A DNA stretch of 57,804 nucleotides from Bacteroidales bacterium. GTDB taxonomy: Bacteria; Bacteroidota; Bacteroidia; Bacteroidales; VadinHA17. Position 1 is the first letter of the stretch, and each line of letters starts with the position of its first letter. Below the pieces are notes generated by a model. The model saw only the letters and a list, made by a program, of their open reading frames with translations. It did no database searches and was not told the origin of the DNA. The DNA lies in contig PLNF01000027.1 of assembly GCA_003141715.1 (NCBI GenBank), positions 1-57,804 of the forward strand, given 5' to 3'. A program made the translations under genes and the position numbers. Of the stretch, positions 8,842 to 18,495 are shown one piece after another.

Positions 8842-10034
8842 AAATTAGCTGCGGAATATTTGCAAATATTGCACCATTATATTCAAAACCTTTGTGGTAC
8901 GAGCTTTCATCATCCCCTGATGTGGACTATTATTTTTACTCTTCCCGTAGTGGTTACTCATCGATCAGAACTATAAACATTAATGAATCAAGAAACATAG
9001 ATAAGAGTGGAAAACTGAATTGGTTTTTTCTCAAAAATATTTATGTCAGGAGTATTTTGATTTATCAGCTGGGTATAGTTTACGTTTGCATGAAAACAAT
9101 GTATGATGTATATATATTTAATGGGGAGATGAATTGTATCTCAACATGGCTGGCCTCGCTTGTCTGTAAAATCCGGAAAAAGCCGGTCGTATTCTGGGGA
9201 CACGGAATTTATGGGGACGAGACATTTCTAAAAAAGAAAGTCAGAGTCCTGTTCTATAAAATGGCGGATTATCATCTGGTATATGGCAACAGATCAAGAA
9301 ACTTAATGATAGGACTTGGTTTTCAACAGGATAAAGTCTTTACTGTTTATAATTCTCTTGACTTTCGCGTTCATGAAAAGTTATATAATGAAATTGACAG
9401 GGCAGATCTGACTAAAATCCGGCAAAACCTCTTTCCGGGCAGAAGCGAGTATCCTGTTTTAATATATATCGGCCGGTTAACCAAAGAAAAGAAAATCTCT
9501 TATCTTTTGAAGGCTATCGAATTTTCCATGAGAAAGGGTAGAACATATAATTGTCTGATAGTTGGAAATGGGATTGAAATGCAAAATCTTGAACATCTTC
9601 GCGACTCAATGAATATGAGGGATTCAGTTTGTCTGTACGGGGCAAGTTATGATGAAGAAGTAAATGCAAAATTGATAATGCTGGCTGATTGTTGCATATC
9701 TCCGGGTAACGTAGGCTTGACTGCAATTCATAGCCTCTCATTGGGTACACCTGTAATAACACACGGTAATTTTAATAACCAAGGGCCTGAAGCAGAAGCA
9801 ATTATTCCCGGCAAAACAGGAATGCTGTTCAGGGAAAATGATGTTTCAGACTTATCGGATGTGATAGATAGTTTCATTTCAAACAGGATTGGAGAACAAA
9901 TGGAAGCAGAATGTATAAATGTGATCCGGGAGTTTTGGAATCCTTCCAGACAGAGGAACATATTTGATGAAACAGTGAAACTCTCACATGAAACATTATA
10001 TCAAAAGAACAATGTCCCTGATTCCAGGCGATAG
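8838..10034 (+). CDS. Family 4 glycosyltransferase (GT-B fold)
   Basis: A 398-residue glycosyltransferase. The C-terminal Rossmann domain shows YIGRLTKEKKISYLLKAIE, then CISPGNVGLTAIHSLSLGTPVI followed by GPEAEAI and PGKTGMLF, as in group 1 glycosyltransferases. The N-terminal half is less conserved and would bind the acceptor. It is coupled to the flippase gene through an ATGA overlap. It presumably adds one sugar of the repeat unit; donor and linkage are unknown. Confidence 0.88.
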   Translation: MKISCGIFANIAPLYSKPLWYELSSSPDVDYYFYSSRSGYSSIRTININESRNIDKSGKLNWFFLKNIYVRSILIYQLGIVYVCMKTMYDVYIFNGEMNCISTWLASLVCKIRKKPVVFWGHGIYGDETFLKKKVRVLFYKMADYHLVYGNRSRNLMIGLGFQQDKVFTVYNSLDFRVHEKLYNEIDRADLTKIRQNLFPGRSEYPVLIYIGRLTKEKKISYLLKAIEFSMRKGRTYNCLIVGNGIEMQNLEHLRDSMNMRDSVCLYGASYDEEVNAKLIMLADCCISPGNVGLTAIHSLSLGTPVITHGNFNNQGPEAEAIIPGKTGMLFRENDVSDLSDVIDSFISNRIGEQMEAECINVIREFWNPSRQRNIFDETVKLSHETLYQKNNVPDSRR

Positions 10035-10072
10035 ATCATTTTTATAAAATTCAGTATTACACACAGATTCTA

Positions 10073-10783
10073 ATGGTACTTGTTACTTTTTCGTGGGACG
10101 ATGGAGCTATTGAGGACCTGAAGCTTATGGATCTGGCCATAAAATTTAATATTCCCTCACTTTTTTTTATTCCTGCCGCTAATCCGGAACGTTTGGTTAT
10201 GCCTCCGGAAAGCATCAAAATACTTGATAATAATGATTTTGAAATCGGGGCTCACACGTTTTCTCACAAATACCTCACTAACCTTCCTCTAAAAAACGCT
10301 GTTGAAGATATTGTAACCGGCAAAGATTTCCTTGAGCAGTTGCTTGGGAAGGGAATACCTCACTTTTGTTTTCCGGGTGGAAAATACAATGATGACCTTG
10401 TAGAAATATCAAGAAGCTATTTTAAATCTGCCAGAACTGCAGATACAGGAATTCTCGTTAATTGTAATTCTTTTCTTATCAAACCTACATTCCATTTTTT
10501 TAACAGAGGAAAGAAATCATTGATTTATAATAGCTTATTAGGCTCATCAATTGTGTGCGGAATGGCAATCAGAAATTTATTCAGTCATGGTTATTTTAAT
10601 TTTGTAAAAGACATTATTGCAGATCTGCATGAATATCCCGGGATTTACAATGTGATTGTCTGGGGCCATAGTTGGGAGATTGAGGAGCACGGTTTGTGGC
10701 ACTTGCTCTCGGATCTTTTCCAGTGGATAAGTTCAAATTACCCAGCTAGCTTGAGAAGTTATTCCGAACTTATAAATAATTAA
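10073..10783 (+). CDS. Polysaccharide deacetylase (NodB homology domain)
   Basis: A compact 236-residue carbohydrate esterase 4 protein. The first metal motif is FSWDDG at the N-terminus, the histidine motif is HTFSH, and a CFPGGKY segment corresponds to motif 3 (RxPxG-like, altered). The C-terminal VWGHSWEIEE contains the usual late histidine. It has no signal peptide. It is the second deacetylase of the cluster and belongs to a different subfamily from the one at 3913. It may deacetylate a HexNAc in the lipid-linked unit. Confidence 0.85.
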   Translation: MVLVTFSWDDGAIEDLKLMDLAIKFNIPSLFFIPAANPERLVMPPESIKILDNNDFEIGAHTFSHKYLTNLPLKNAVEDIVTGKDFLEQLLGKGIPHFCFPGGKYNDDLVEISRSYFKSARTADTGILVNCNSFLIKPTFHFFNRGKKSLIYNSLLGSSIVCGMAIRNLFSHGYFNFVKDIIADLHEYPGIYNVIVWGHSWEIEEHGLWHLLSDLFQWISSNYPASLRSYSELINN

Positions 10784-10824
10784 TTCCAACGAATATTTAA
10801 CCGGTCATTAATTCAAGTATTTCT

Positions 10825-11880
10825 TTGAACAAAAAAACAATCCTCTTCTTTGGTGAGTTACCTCCGAATGCTATTCACGGGATTGCCTGCGCCAATCAGG
10901 TAAACCTTAATCAGCTTAAGGGTTACTTTGACATAGACATCGTTGAAGAAAAGACCAGACTGTCAGAGCATAACAAGTTCTCTTTTAGAAAAGTTGGACA
11001 CCTGATAGTAAGTCAATTCAGAATTATTTCAAATTCGATTCAAAGACACTACGATTATTTTTATCTGACACTTTCAATTTCGCGACTTGGGAGCATTAAG
11101 ACAATATTGGCAATAATCGATTTTCGGATTTTCAACAGGGGAGAAACTGTTTTACATATTCATCGAAGCGACTTTGTCCAATGGCTTAAGAAGAAACCAT
11201 TGAACTCACTATTGGCAAGACTGGCTATTGGATTATCAAGTAAAATTATCGTATTATCGGAAAGCCAGAAAGGTGAATTCAACTCGATATTTGACAAATC
11301 ATGTTTTGTGCTGCACAATACCATTGAGACTGAATATAACAATTTATTAGCTGAGAAGATAAGCAACCGTTTCGTCTTTATTTCAAACTATTTAGTAGAG
11401 AAGGGAATTCTGGATCTGCTTGAGGTTTTTTCAAAGCTTGTAAATAAATATCCTCATATTACCTTGCATACCTTTGGTGCTTTTCCAGGCCATGATGTAA
11501 AAAACAGGATGTTGCAGTTTGCCTCCCCAAATATAGTTATTGGCGACCGGATTGACGGGAGAGAGAAATTCATGGAAATTTTAAAAGCTGATTGTCTGGT
11601 ACTTCCTTCCCTTAATGAAGGAGAACCGATAGTGCTTCTTGAAGCTATGTCTGTCGGCACACTGGTCATTTCAACAAATGTCGGACTAATTCCCGAACTC
11701 CTCGGTGACGATTATCCTTTCGTTTCTTATCCTGGCAACAAGGACTCTCTTGAAGAAAAGATAATACAATTCCTGGAAAGCAAAGACTTGACTCCTGTAT
11801 CCACCAAACTTCTCAACAGATATCGAAACCGGTACTGCCAGCGGATACACCTGGAAAACCTGCTTGCTATCTTTTCATAA
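10825..11880 (+). CDS. Family 4 glycosyltransferase (GT-B fold)
   Basis: A 351-residue glycosyltransferase starting at a TTG. The start KKTILFFGELPPNAIHGIA is the usual nucleotide-fold opening with a glycine-rich loop; the donor-binding half has FISNYLVEKGILDLLEVF and the LPSLNEGEPIVLLEAMSVGTLVI segment with the EGEPIVLLE (EX7E-like) motif. It sits between the deacetylase and the second O-antigen polymerase-like gene. Confidence 0.9.
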   Translation: MNKKTILFFGELPPNAIHGIACANQVNLNQLKGYFDIDIVEEKTRLSEHNKFSFRKVGHLIVSQFRIISNSIQRHYDYFYLTLSISRLGSIKTILAIIDFRIFNRGETVLHIHRSDFVQWLKKKPLNSLLARLAIGLSSKIIVLSESQKGEFNSIFDKSCFVLHNTIETEYNNLLAEKISNRFVFISNYLVEKGILDLLEVFSKLVNKYPHITLHTFGAFPGHDVKNRMLQFASPNIVIGDRIDGREKFMEILKADCLVLPSLNEGEPIVLLEAMSVGTLVISTNVGLIPELLGDDYPFVSYPGNKDSLEEKIIQFLESKDLTPVSTKLLNRYRNRYCQRIHLENLLAIFS

Positions 11881-11926
11881 GGAATAAATCCAATATTTTT
11901 AGTCAGATTCTAATATTCAGTTTGAA

Positions 11927-13216
11927 ATGATATATATTTTTCAAAAAATTGGAGAAATCAACCGTCAGAAGAATGGGTATTTTGCCTTCTCTGCTGCAAT
12001 TGTATCGATGGTAATCTTACCGCTTCATAATCAATATTTGCCTCCCCTTATTATAGCCTGGACTTTATTCTGGCTATTTGAGTTTATTTCACGGAAAGGG
12101 AAAACAGGTGAAGATGAACACAGACAGGTGTTATTACTTTGTTGCTTCATTTTGTTATTTGTATGCTTATTGTCCGGACTTTTTTACTCTGAAAACCGCA
12201 GTCTTGGTACTTTATTGATTTTCCGCAGATTGTCTTTAATAATCTTTCCACTGGCGCTCTTTTCACCAGGTTTGGAGATCAGGAAAAGAATCAAGACACT
12301 ACTTAAGGTATTTACAATAGGGACAATTTCTTTTCTCCTGATTTGTTTTGCCAATGCACTTTACAGATCAATATTTATTAAAAATGGCCACTGGACATTC
12401 AATCCTGTTAGTCCGGCTGAGTCATGGATAAACTACTTTTTTGGGCAGGAGTTAACAATTGACCAGCATCCGTCATATATTGCCATGTATGCTGTATTAT
12501 CTATGTTTATTGCATTCGAATCGTTCTCAAATAAAACATTAAAAGCCGGTTCGAGGGCATTATGGCTGGTTTCAGGTATATTTTTATTTGTGTCGATCTA
12601 TTATCTTTCATCCAGGGCCGGGTATATTGCAGTTCTTTTGCTTTTACCCGCGTATATTATATCAAAGCTTGGGAGGAACCGAATTAATATTATATCGGTT
12701 AGCTTAATACTCATTATCCTTTTAGGAATCTCCTCTTTGTTTCTTTTTAATCAAAGAGTGAATATTTACTTTGATGAATCCATGAAGGGCAAGCTTGATC
12801 CAACAACCTTAAAAGATGACCGGATTGGAATCTGGAAGTCGGCTTTTCAGGTAATTGAAAAGAATCCTGTTTTTGGGGTTGGGATAGGGGATGCCTGTGA
12901 AGAATTAAAAACAGAGTTTAAGCTATCAGGATTTACAAATGGTTATTATGATAACCTAAATGCACACAATGAATTTCTTGAAATCCTGTTATGTTCCGGA
13001 GCAGTAGGATTGTTAATATTCCTGGCAATTATCGGATTAATGATATTTTCTGCAGTTAAGGACAGAAACCTGCTTTACGGAGTTTACATTATAATGATGC
13101 TGATCTTTTTTACATTTGAATCCATGCTGAACCGATTAGCAGGGATATCATTCTTTTCGCTGTTCTCATTTTTATTAATGCACTTAAAGTATCCAATTTC
13201 CGGATCCAAAGACTAA
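11927..13216 (+). CDS. O-antigen ligase/polymerase family protein (Wzy-like)
   Basis: A 429-residue polytopic membrane protein of the Wzy_C/O-antigen ligase family. The segment SSRAGYIAVLLLLPAYI before the main periplasmic loop and the loop itself (DDRIGIWKSAFQVIEKNPVFGVGIGDACEEL, then NAHNEFLEILLCSGAVGLLIFL) are typical. Unlike the relative at 1168-3267 its periplasmic loop has normal size. Probably the polymerase or the ligase of this cluster; the two roles cannot be split between the two proteins by sequence alone. Confidence 0.85.
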   Translation: MIYIFQKIGEINRQKNGYFAFSAAIVSMVILPLHNQYLPPLIIAWTLFWLFEFISRKGKTGEDEHRQVLLLCCFILLFVCLLSGLFYSENRSLGTLLIFRRLSLIIFPLALFSPGLEIRKRIKTLLKVFTIGTISFLLICFANALYRSIFIKNGHWTFNPVSPAESWINYFFGQELTIDQHPSYIAMYAVLSMFIAFESFSNKTLKAGSRALWLVSGIFLFVSIYYLSSRAGYIAVLLLLPAYIISKLGRNRINIISVSLILIILLGISSLFLFNQRVNIYFDESMKGKLDPTTLKDDRIGIWKSAFQVIEKNPVFGVGIGDACEELKTEFKLSGFTNGYYDNLNAHNEFLEILLCSGAVGLLIFLAIIGLMIFSAVKDRNLLYGVYIIMMLIFFTFESMLNRLAGISFFSLFSFLLMHLKYPISGSKD

Positions 13217-13222
13217 ATTTAA

Positions 13223-15112
13223 ATGTGCGGTATCCTGGGTATATACAATCTGCAACTAAAAGAAATTTTTTATCAACAAAATTTTGAATCTGCGCTTCTG
13301 ACAATGGTTCATCGCGGTCCTGATGGACACAGGATCACCGTGTTTGACAGGGAGGTTATCTTAGGTCATGTCAGGTTGTCGATCATTGACCTCTCTGAAG
13401 ATAATGCCCAGCCATTTCAGGCAGATAACAGATACTGGATTGTTTATAATGGAGAAATCTATAATTATCTTGAACTAAAAACTGAACTAATTGCAGCAGG
13501 TTATATTTTCAGAACTTCCGGTGATACCGAGGTAGTTTTAAGAGCATACCAGCATTGGGGTGACGCATGTGTTACTAAGTTTAACGGGATGTGGGCTTTC
13601 GTAATATATGATAAAGCCGATAAGAAAATGTTCTGTTCAAGAGACAGGTTTGGTATCAAGCCATTTTATTATGCAATTGTAAATGGGCAGTTTATTTTTT
13701 CCTCTGAAATAAAAGGAATTATTTCTTACTTTCCCCAGTTAAAGATCCCAAATTACAACATAATCGCTAATTACTGCCGAATGAGTATTGGTGCTCAAAC
13801 CAGTCAAACCTGGTTTGAGAATATATTCAGGCTGGAACCAGCTTTTAATATGTTTATCGATTGTAATGGAATCAGAAAGTGCCGATATTGGGATTATCCG
13901 TGCAAAGTAGATAATCAAATCACGCTAAATGCAGCTATTGAAAAATACAGACAAATTCTGACAGATTCAATTAAACTTCGAATGAGAAGTGATGTTCCGG
14001 TTGGTTTCACACTTTCCTCCGGGATAGATTCTTCTTCAATTGTTTGCTTATTAAATGGTCAATTTGGTGGTAATAAGAATACTTATACCGCAGCTTTTCC
14101 AAATTTGCCATTTCATCGGCTTGAAAAACAAAACTTCAGGGAAGATATATTAATTAATGAATCTGAATTAGTAAAAGGATTGACAGACAAACTTGACTTG
14201 ACGGCTCATATAATAGATATAAAATATGATAATTATACTGATGATCTGAGAAAGATTATCCGCTTCCTGGAGTCGGGTCATGGCTCACCGGCAATTTTCC
14301 CTTTGAGCCAGATACTTAAAGTTGCCAGCAGGGATGTCAAAGTAGTTTTGGAAGGGCAGGGAGCAGATGAGCTTTTGGGTGGCTATATTAATGAATTGTT
14401 TCTTATTTATATTTTAGAATTAATTGGGAAATTCCGGCTGTTAACCGTATTTCATGAATTTAAAGCATTTGCAAGGATATACTCTCTAAAAACAGCCTTT
14501 ATGCTGTATATTAGACAGTCAAATCTCAATTTTATTAAAAGATTATATTATAAGCTATCTGGTATTGAAACTTTTTATACTGGTAAACTGAAAAATTATA
14601 CTGAAATCCGTGACTATCCAATTGAACCTTTTGGTTTTGATAACAGGTTAAATGAACATTTATACAAGGCACATACAGGAGGTCTTGTCAGCCTTCTCCA
14701 TTATGGAGATGCAATATCAATGCGCAACTCAATTGAAAGTCGTCAACCCTTCCTGGATTATCGCCTGGTCGAATTTGTTTTTACACTTCCCTCTCGATTT
14801 AAGTTGCATAACGGGAAGGGAAAGTATTTACATAGATTGGCTATGCAAGGGATTGTACCTGATTATATAATAAATAACCCGATTAAGCTTGGATTCGATT
14901 CCCCATTGTCTGAAATGTTTGTGCGGGAAGATGAGAATTCTCCTAAAAACATTCTTCTTTCAGATAAATGTATTGAACGAGGTTTGTTTTCCAGGCACGC
15001 GTTACTCAAAGCTTTTAAGGAACAAAAATCAGGTACTAAAAATCATTCCCGTTATCTTTTTCGGATGTTAAGCGTTGAATTGTGGTTTAGAGAATTTATC
15101 GACAATAATTAG
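13223..15112 (+). CDS. asnB: Asparagine synthase-type glutamine amidotransferase
   Basis: A 629-residue enzyme with an N-terminal class II glutamine amidotransferase domain (MCGILGIYN; the nucleophile is Cys2 after removal of Met1; RGPDG and NGEIYNY motifs follow) and a C-terminal ATP-pyrophosphatase synthase domain (SSGIDSS at 265-271, EGQGADELLGGY). It would transfer ammonia from glutamine onto an activated carboxylate. At the end of a polysaccharide cluster such AsnB paralogues usually amidate a uronic acid rather than make free asparagine; that is inference from context. It ends before a bidirectional terminator. Confidence 0.92.
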   Translation: MCGILGIYNLQLKEIFYQQNFESALLTMVHRGPDGHRITVFDREVILGHVRLSIIDLSEDNAQPFQADNRYWIVYNGEIYNYLELKTELIAAGYIFRTSGDTEVVLRAYQHWGDACVTKFNGMWAFVIYDKADKKMFCSRDRFGIKPFYYAIVNGQFIFSSEIKGIISYFPQLKIPNYNIIANYCRMSIGAQTSQTWFENIFRLEPAFNMFIDCNGIRKCRYWDYPCKVDNQITLNAAIEKYRQILTDSIKLRMRSDVPVGFTLSSGIDSSSIVCLLNGQFGGNKNTYTAAFPNLPFHRLEKQNFREDILINESELVKGLTDKLDLTAHIIDIKYDNYTDDLRKIIRFLESGHGSPAIFPLSQILKVASRDVKVVLEGQGADELLGGYINELFLIYILELIGKFRLLTVFHEFKAFARIYSLKTAFMLYIRQSNLNFIKRLYYKLSGIETFYTGKLKNYTEIRDYPIEPFGFDNRLNEHLYKAHTGGLVSLLHYGDAISMRNSIESRQPFLDYRLVEFVFTLPSRFKLHNGKGKYLHRLAMQGIVPDYIINNPIKLGFDSPLSEMFVREDENSPKNILLSDKCIERGLFSRHALLKAFKEQKSGTKNHSRYLFRMLSVELWFREFIDNN

Positions 15113-15147
15113 AAGAGCCTCGTTTTGTATATTCAAAAGAAAATTAT

Positions 15148-15184
15148 AAAATGGAGTTTTTGCCTATGGCTAAGACTCCATTTT
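15148..15184. terminator. Bidirectional intrinsic terminator between asnB and the Wzz-like gene
   Basis: A perfect 10-bp inverted repeat (AAAATGGAGT at 15148-15157 and ACTCCATTTT at 15175-15184) with a 17-base loop that can form an inner GCC/GGC stem. The A/T ends give a T run in either direction. It separates two genes that converge on it. Confidence 0.8.
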
Positions 15185-15190
15185 GTTTTA

Positions 15191-16216
15191 TTAATACTTT
15201 TTAAATATCTCGTCGAGTTTCCTTCGGTTTACCAGAATAATAAGAAGCAACAGTGTCAGAAAGAAGCAGCTTGTGATCAGGTATTTCCCATAATACATAG
15301 CCCCATTATCTCTTCTGGTGGGGAAGGAAAAATCACTTATCACGGTTACCACTCCTTTATATAAATCATTCTCAGATTCCAAGGTTTGTTTTTTCGCATA
15401 GAGCAAATAAATATCAGTATATACTAACTGAGTTTTTTGTTCCTGCATAAAAACAATCTGCCCACCGCTCGAAGGTTTCATATTTCGTGTTTCTTCAAAG
15501 TATTTAACCTTCTGTAAACTATCAAGTTGAAGTATATCAAAATTAAGTCTTGCAAGTAATTCCTGGTTTTGGATTAAACGAATCCGGTTTCTTAGCTGAT
15601 ATAATGAATCACTCTCGATAAACTTTATAATACCGTCTCGCACCAAATTTAATTCCTGGGGTGAATGAATTATCACACGAACATCAAGCCGGTCCTGCAT
15701 CCTTATGTTGGTAGTATCATGTACATCGTGATTGCCCTTATAATCAACATAATCAGGAATGCCATCTTTACTCTCATCAATAATCCAGTATGCGCTTATA
15801 TCAGAAATGTTTTTTACTGATTCAGGTTTTATTGATAAAGCTTGTGACAAAGCTGATGAGTTAATTTCTGAACAAAATGCATGAAGTTGGTTTATTTTAG
15901 AGATTATTTCCGAAGTTGTACCAGAATTATCTCTCATTTTCTTTTTATCCATGAGAGCAAGATTATTCCTGAAAACCAGGTCAGAGGTATAAAATGAAGT
16001 AGAAGCAGTTTTCAATAGGTAAGAGATCCCTATACCGGCTGCAATACTTAATCCCAGCGGCAGCCATCGTTTTAAAAGAAAAACAACAGATATGAGAAAG
16101 GCTCTTCCTAAAGCTTTACCCCATCGGTTTAATGTATTGCCCATTCTCCTGAAGAGATCCAAAAGATCTATTTCGTCATCTCTGACATTTTTATTAGGTG
16201 TGGTGATTTCAGACAT
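15191..16216 (-). CDS. Wzz-like chain-length determinant family membrane protein
   Basis: A 341-residue inner-membrane protein with the polysaccharide co-polymerase layout: an N-terminal cytoplasmic tail, a membrane segment at about 51-68, a long periplasmic alpha/beta region and a final membrane segment at about 312-329 followed by a basic tail. There is no tyrosine-kinase domain. The periplasmic part contains an acidic, loop-like stretch (DESKDGIPDYVD, residues 147-158) resembling calcium-binding thrombospondin or EF-hand loops. I chose the ATG at 16216 because a TTG at 16246 lies inside the probable promoter -7 box. It probably controls the length of the glycan made by the adjacent cluster. 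Confidence 0.75.
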   Translation of the reverse strand: MSEITTPNKNVRDDEIDLLDLFRRMGNTLNRWGKALGRAFLISVVFLLKRWLPLGLSIAAGIGISYLLKTASTSFYTSDLVFRNNLALMDKKKMRDNSGTTSEIISKINQLHAFCSEINSSALSQALSIKPESVKNISDISAYWIIDESKDGIPDYVDYKGNHDVHDTTNIRMQDRLDVRVIIHSPQELNLVRDGIIKFIESDSLYQLRNRIRLIQNQELLARLNFDILQLDSLQKVKYFEETRNMKPSSGGQIVFMQEQKTQLVYTDIYLLYAKKQTLESENDLYKGVVTVISDFSFPTRRDNGAMYYGKYLITSCFFLTLLLLIILVNRRKLDEIFKKY

Positions 16217-16243
16217 ACTTTGAAGATTGACTGGTTTGTTATA

Positions 16244-16273
16244 CAAATATATTCAAATTTGGACTGAATCCAA
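16244..16273 (-). promoter_or_regulatory. Bacteroidota-type promoter for the Wzz-like gene
   Basis: On the minus strand a TTG (16273-16271) is followed after 19 bp by TATATTTG (16251-16244), matching the TTTG/TAnnTTTG consensus. The start point would be near 16237, about 20 bases before the ATG at 16216. It shows that the Wzz-like gene is not dependent on transcription from the phosphorylase gene. Confidence 0.6.
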
Positions 16274-16289
16274 GAATCATTTCAAAGGT

Positions 16290-17153
16290 TCATAGTCGTT
16301 TGAATACTTTAAGTGCCAGATCACTCATTAATGGTTTATAATCATGAACAAATTCGCCAGTTACACGGTTACCGATAACCAGACAGATTGTCAAGGCTTT
16401 GTGTCCAAGCAATGCCGACAAACCATAAATAGCAGAGCTCTCCATCTCATAGTTGCTAATTGTCCTGCCTCTATAAGAAAATTCTGACAGCTTTTTGTTT
16501 ATTTCATTATCAAATGTTTCAAGCCTTAGTCTTCTTCCTTGTGGGGCATAAAATCCGGGCGCTGAAATTGTTATTCCTTTTTTGAAATCCTCATTTTGAA
16601 ATAACTCCAACAGCTCTTTATTTGCATTTACAGCATAAGGGTAGGAGAGTGTATCGGGCCATTCAAGAAATTCTGCCAGAGTATCAGACAAACCGGTATC
16701 AAGTATCCAGTCATAGCCTTCATAGAAATGCAGGAGTCCATCAAATCCAATGGCAGTCTCTGTAAGGACGCATGAACCTGCCGGTACATCAGTTCTCAGT
16801 CCACCCGATGTACCAAGCCTGACAAATGTCAGTGAAATAAGATCTTCCTTAATAATACCGGTATTCAAATCAATATTCACGAGAGCATCAAGCTCATTTA
16901 CTAAAATATCGATATTATCAGTTCCTATTCCTGATGAGATGACAGTTATCTCGCTATTTTCGAATGACCCTGTGACAGTATGAAACTCCCTGTTTTCTTT
17001 TCGTACCCTTATATCCTGCATCAATGACGCGAGCATGTCAACCCGACCCGGATCACCAACAATAATTATATTATTAGAAATGTCACCGGGTAGCAGATTA
17101 AGATGAAATATACTTCCATCGTTGTTTGTGATAAGTTCTGTTTTCTTTAACAT
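16290..17153 (-). CDS. Nucleoside phosphorylase (uridine phosphorylase-like)
   Basis: A 287-residue cytoplasmic enzyme of the PNP/UDP phosphorylase family, which cleaves nucleosides with phosphate to a free base and ribose-1-phosphate. Visible motifs are VGDPGRV (phosphate loop), SSGIGTDN, RLGTSGGL and the ribose/base-binding NYEMESSAIYG. The order and spacing are those of uridine phosphorylase rather than MTA/SAH nucleosidase. It stands alone between the efflux operon and the Wzz-like gene. Confidence 0.87.
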   Translation of the reverse strand: MLKKTELITNNDGSIFHLNLLPGDISNNIIIVGDPGRVDMLASLMQDIRVRKENREFHTVTGSFENSEITVISSGIGTDNIDILVNELDALVNIDLNTGIIKEDLISLTFVRLGTSGGLRTDVPAGSCVLTETAIGFDGLLHFYEGYDWILDTGLSDTLAEFLEWPDTLSYPYAVNANKELLELFQNEDFKKGITISAPGFYAPQGRRLRLETFDNEINKKLSEFSYRGRTISNYEMESSAIYGLSALLGHKALTICLVIGNRVTGEFVHDYKPLMSDLALKVFKRL

Positions 17154-17175
17154 ACAGAAAAAATTTGGTTCAGGT

Positions 17176-18495
17176 TTAAAATTGTGAGAGTAATTGTTTC
17201 AGTTTTGTTTCTGCAACTTTTAAATTGTACTCAAAACTTATAAGACGGGTAAGTGATTCCACGAAACTTCCTTCTGCAAGACTGACCTCCAGGGAAGTTG
17301 TCTGTCCAAATCTAAGACGCTGAATTGAAATTTCCATATTTTCTTTTGCCAGTATGGCATTGTCTTTTTCAATTCTTAACAGGTGCAACTGATTTTCAAA
17401 TTGTGTAAGTGCATTTTGCAATTGTTGATTCGCCTGCAGTCTGACGCTTTCAAGATTATACTCATCGGATTGGAGTTGAATTTTAGCAATTTTTATCTGT
17501 CTGCCTGCATTTCCTGCCTGAAAAACAGGTATTGAAATAGTGCCTCCAACCGATGGCCCGATTATACGACTTGTTAAGGGATTACTCCCGGGAGTATTGC
17601 TTTGGAACAAACCATAAGCGGCATTAAAGTTTATTCTGGGGAATAAAAGCGTATTCATCTCCTTTAAGCTTAGTTTGGATACATCAACTTGCTTTTTAGA
17701 AGCTAGAATACTTGTATTACTTGAATCAAGTTTCTGAACTAATTCCTTTTTGTCGATTAAATCGTTGATAGGTATGGAATCGAGCACTTCGAATGATATA
17801 TCTGCATTTCTGCCAAGAAACTGGTTTAGTGTTCTTTTTGCGGCGATTATTATTGATTGCTGATTTATAGCATTTTCCTGATAGACATTCAAATCAATTT
17901 TAGCCTGCAATAAGTTCGTTTTTGGAGAAAGTCCGGCATCATAAGATGTTTGAGATATTTTTACACGTTCTAAATTATAGGTAATGACTTCGTTAATAGA
18001 AGCCAGTTCCTGTTTCTGCCTCACGACATCATAATAAGCCAGAATTACATCATATACAGTTTGCAACACTCTATCCCTGAATTGAATTTCACCTAAAGCC
18101 TGGATCTCATTCAATTTTCTTTTCGTGACAAACATTTTACCTCCATCAAATAAAGTCCAGTCAAGACCAACACTGGCATTTAAAGAATTGGATTTAGCAT
18201 TTGATGAGGTTACCAGGGTACCGTCAGCAAGTTTTTGCTGAACATTTTCAGCTGTAGAGTAACTTTCAGAACCACTAATACTAATGGTTGGCAACATACC
18301 CGCATTCCCGCGGGTATTATTAACACTGTCGGTGCTGGCATTATTTCGGGCGACCAGAATGTCATAATTATACTTCAACGCTATACTAATTGCATCGTGT
18401 TCAGTAAGTGCATTCTGAGCATAAGTCATTGGAATAAAAAACACTATTAAGCTTAAATTCAGAATAAGTTTCTTCATTGATAAATAAATTTTCAC
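17176..18495 (-). CDS. TolC-family outer-membrane efflux protein
   Basis: A 439-residue outer-membrane channel with signal peptide (KKLILNLSLIVFFIPMTYAQ) and two TolC-like halves rich in long helices and N/Q/S-rich strands, beginning with the usual LTEHDAISIALKYNYDILVARN. The GTG start at 18495 overlaps the RND stop codon (GTGA); the ATG at 18477 gives a more standard signal peptide and may be the real start. Third gene of an adaptor-pump-channel efflux operon. Confidence 0.92.
   Translation of the reverse strand: MKIYLSMKKLILNLSLIVFFIPMTYAQNALTEHDAISIALKYNYDILVARNNASTDSVNNTRGNAGMLPTISISGSESYSTAENVQQKLADGTLVTSSNAKSNSLNASVGLDWTLFDGGKMFVTKRKLNEIQALGEIQFRDRVLQTVYDVILAYYDVVRQKQELASINEVITYNLERVKISQTSYDAGLSPKTNLLQAKIDLNVYQENAINQQSIIIAAKRTLNQFLGRNADISFEVLDSIPINDLIDKKELVQKLDSSNTSILASKKQVDVSKLSLKEMNTLLFPRINFNAAYGLFQSNTPGSNPLTSRIIGPSVGGTISIPVFQAGNAGRQIKIAKIQLQSDEYNLESVRLQANQQLQNALTQFENQLHLLRIEKDNAILAKENMEISIQRLRFGQTTSLEVSLAEGSFVESLTRLISFEYNLKVAETKLKQLLSQF

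Noticed and set aside
16217-16246. Longer N-terminus for the Wzz-like protein (TTG start at 16246)
   Set aside because: The codon lies within the TATATTTG promoter box, so the transcript begins after it.
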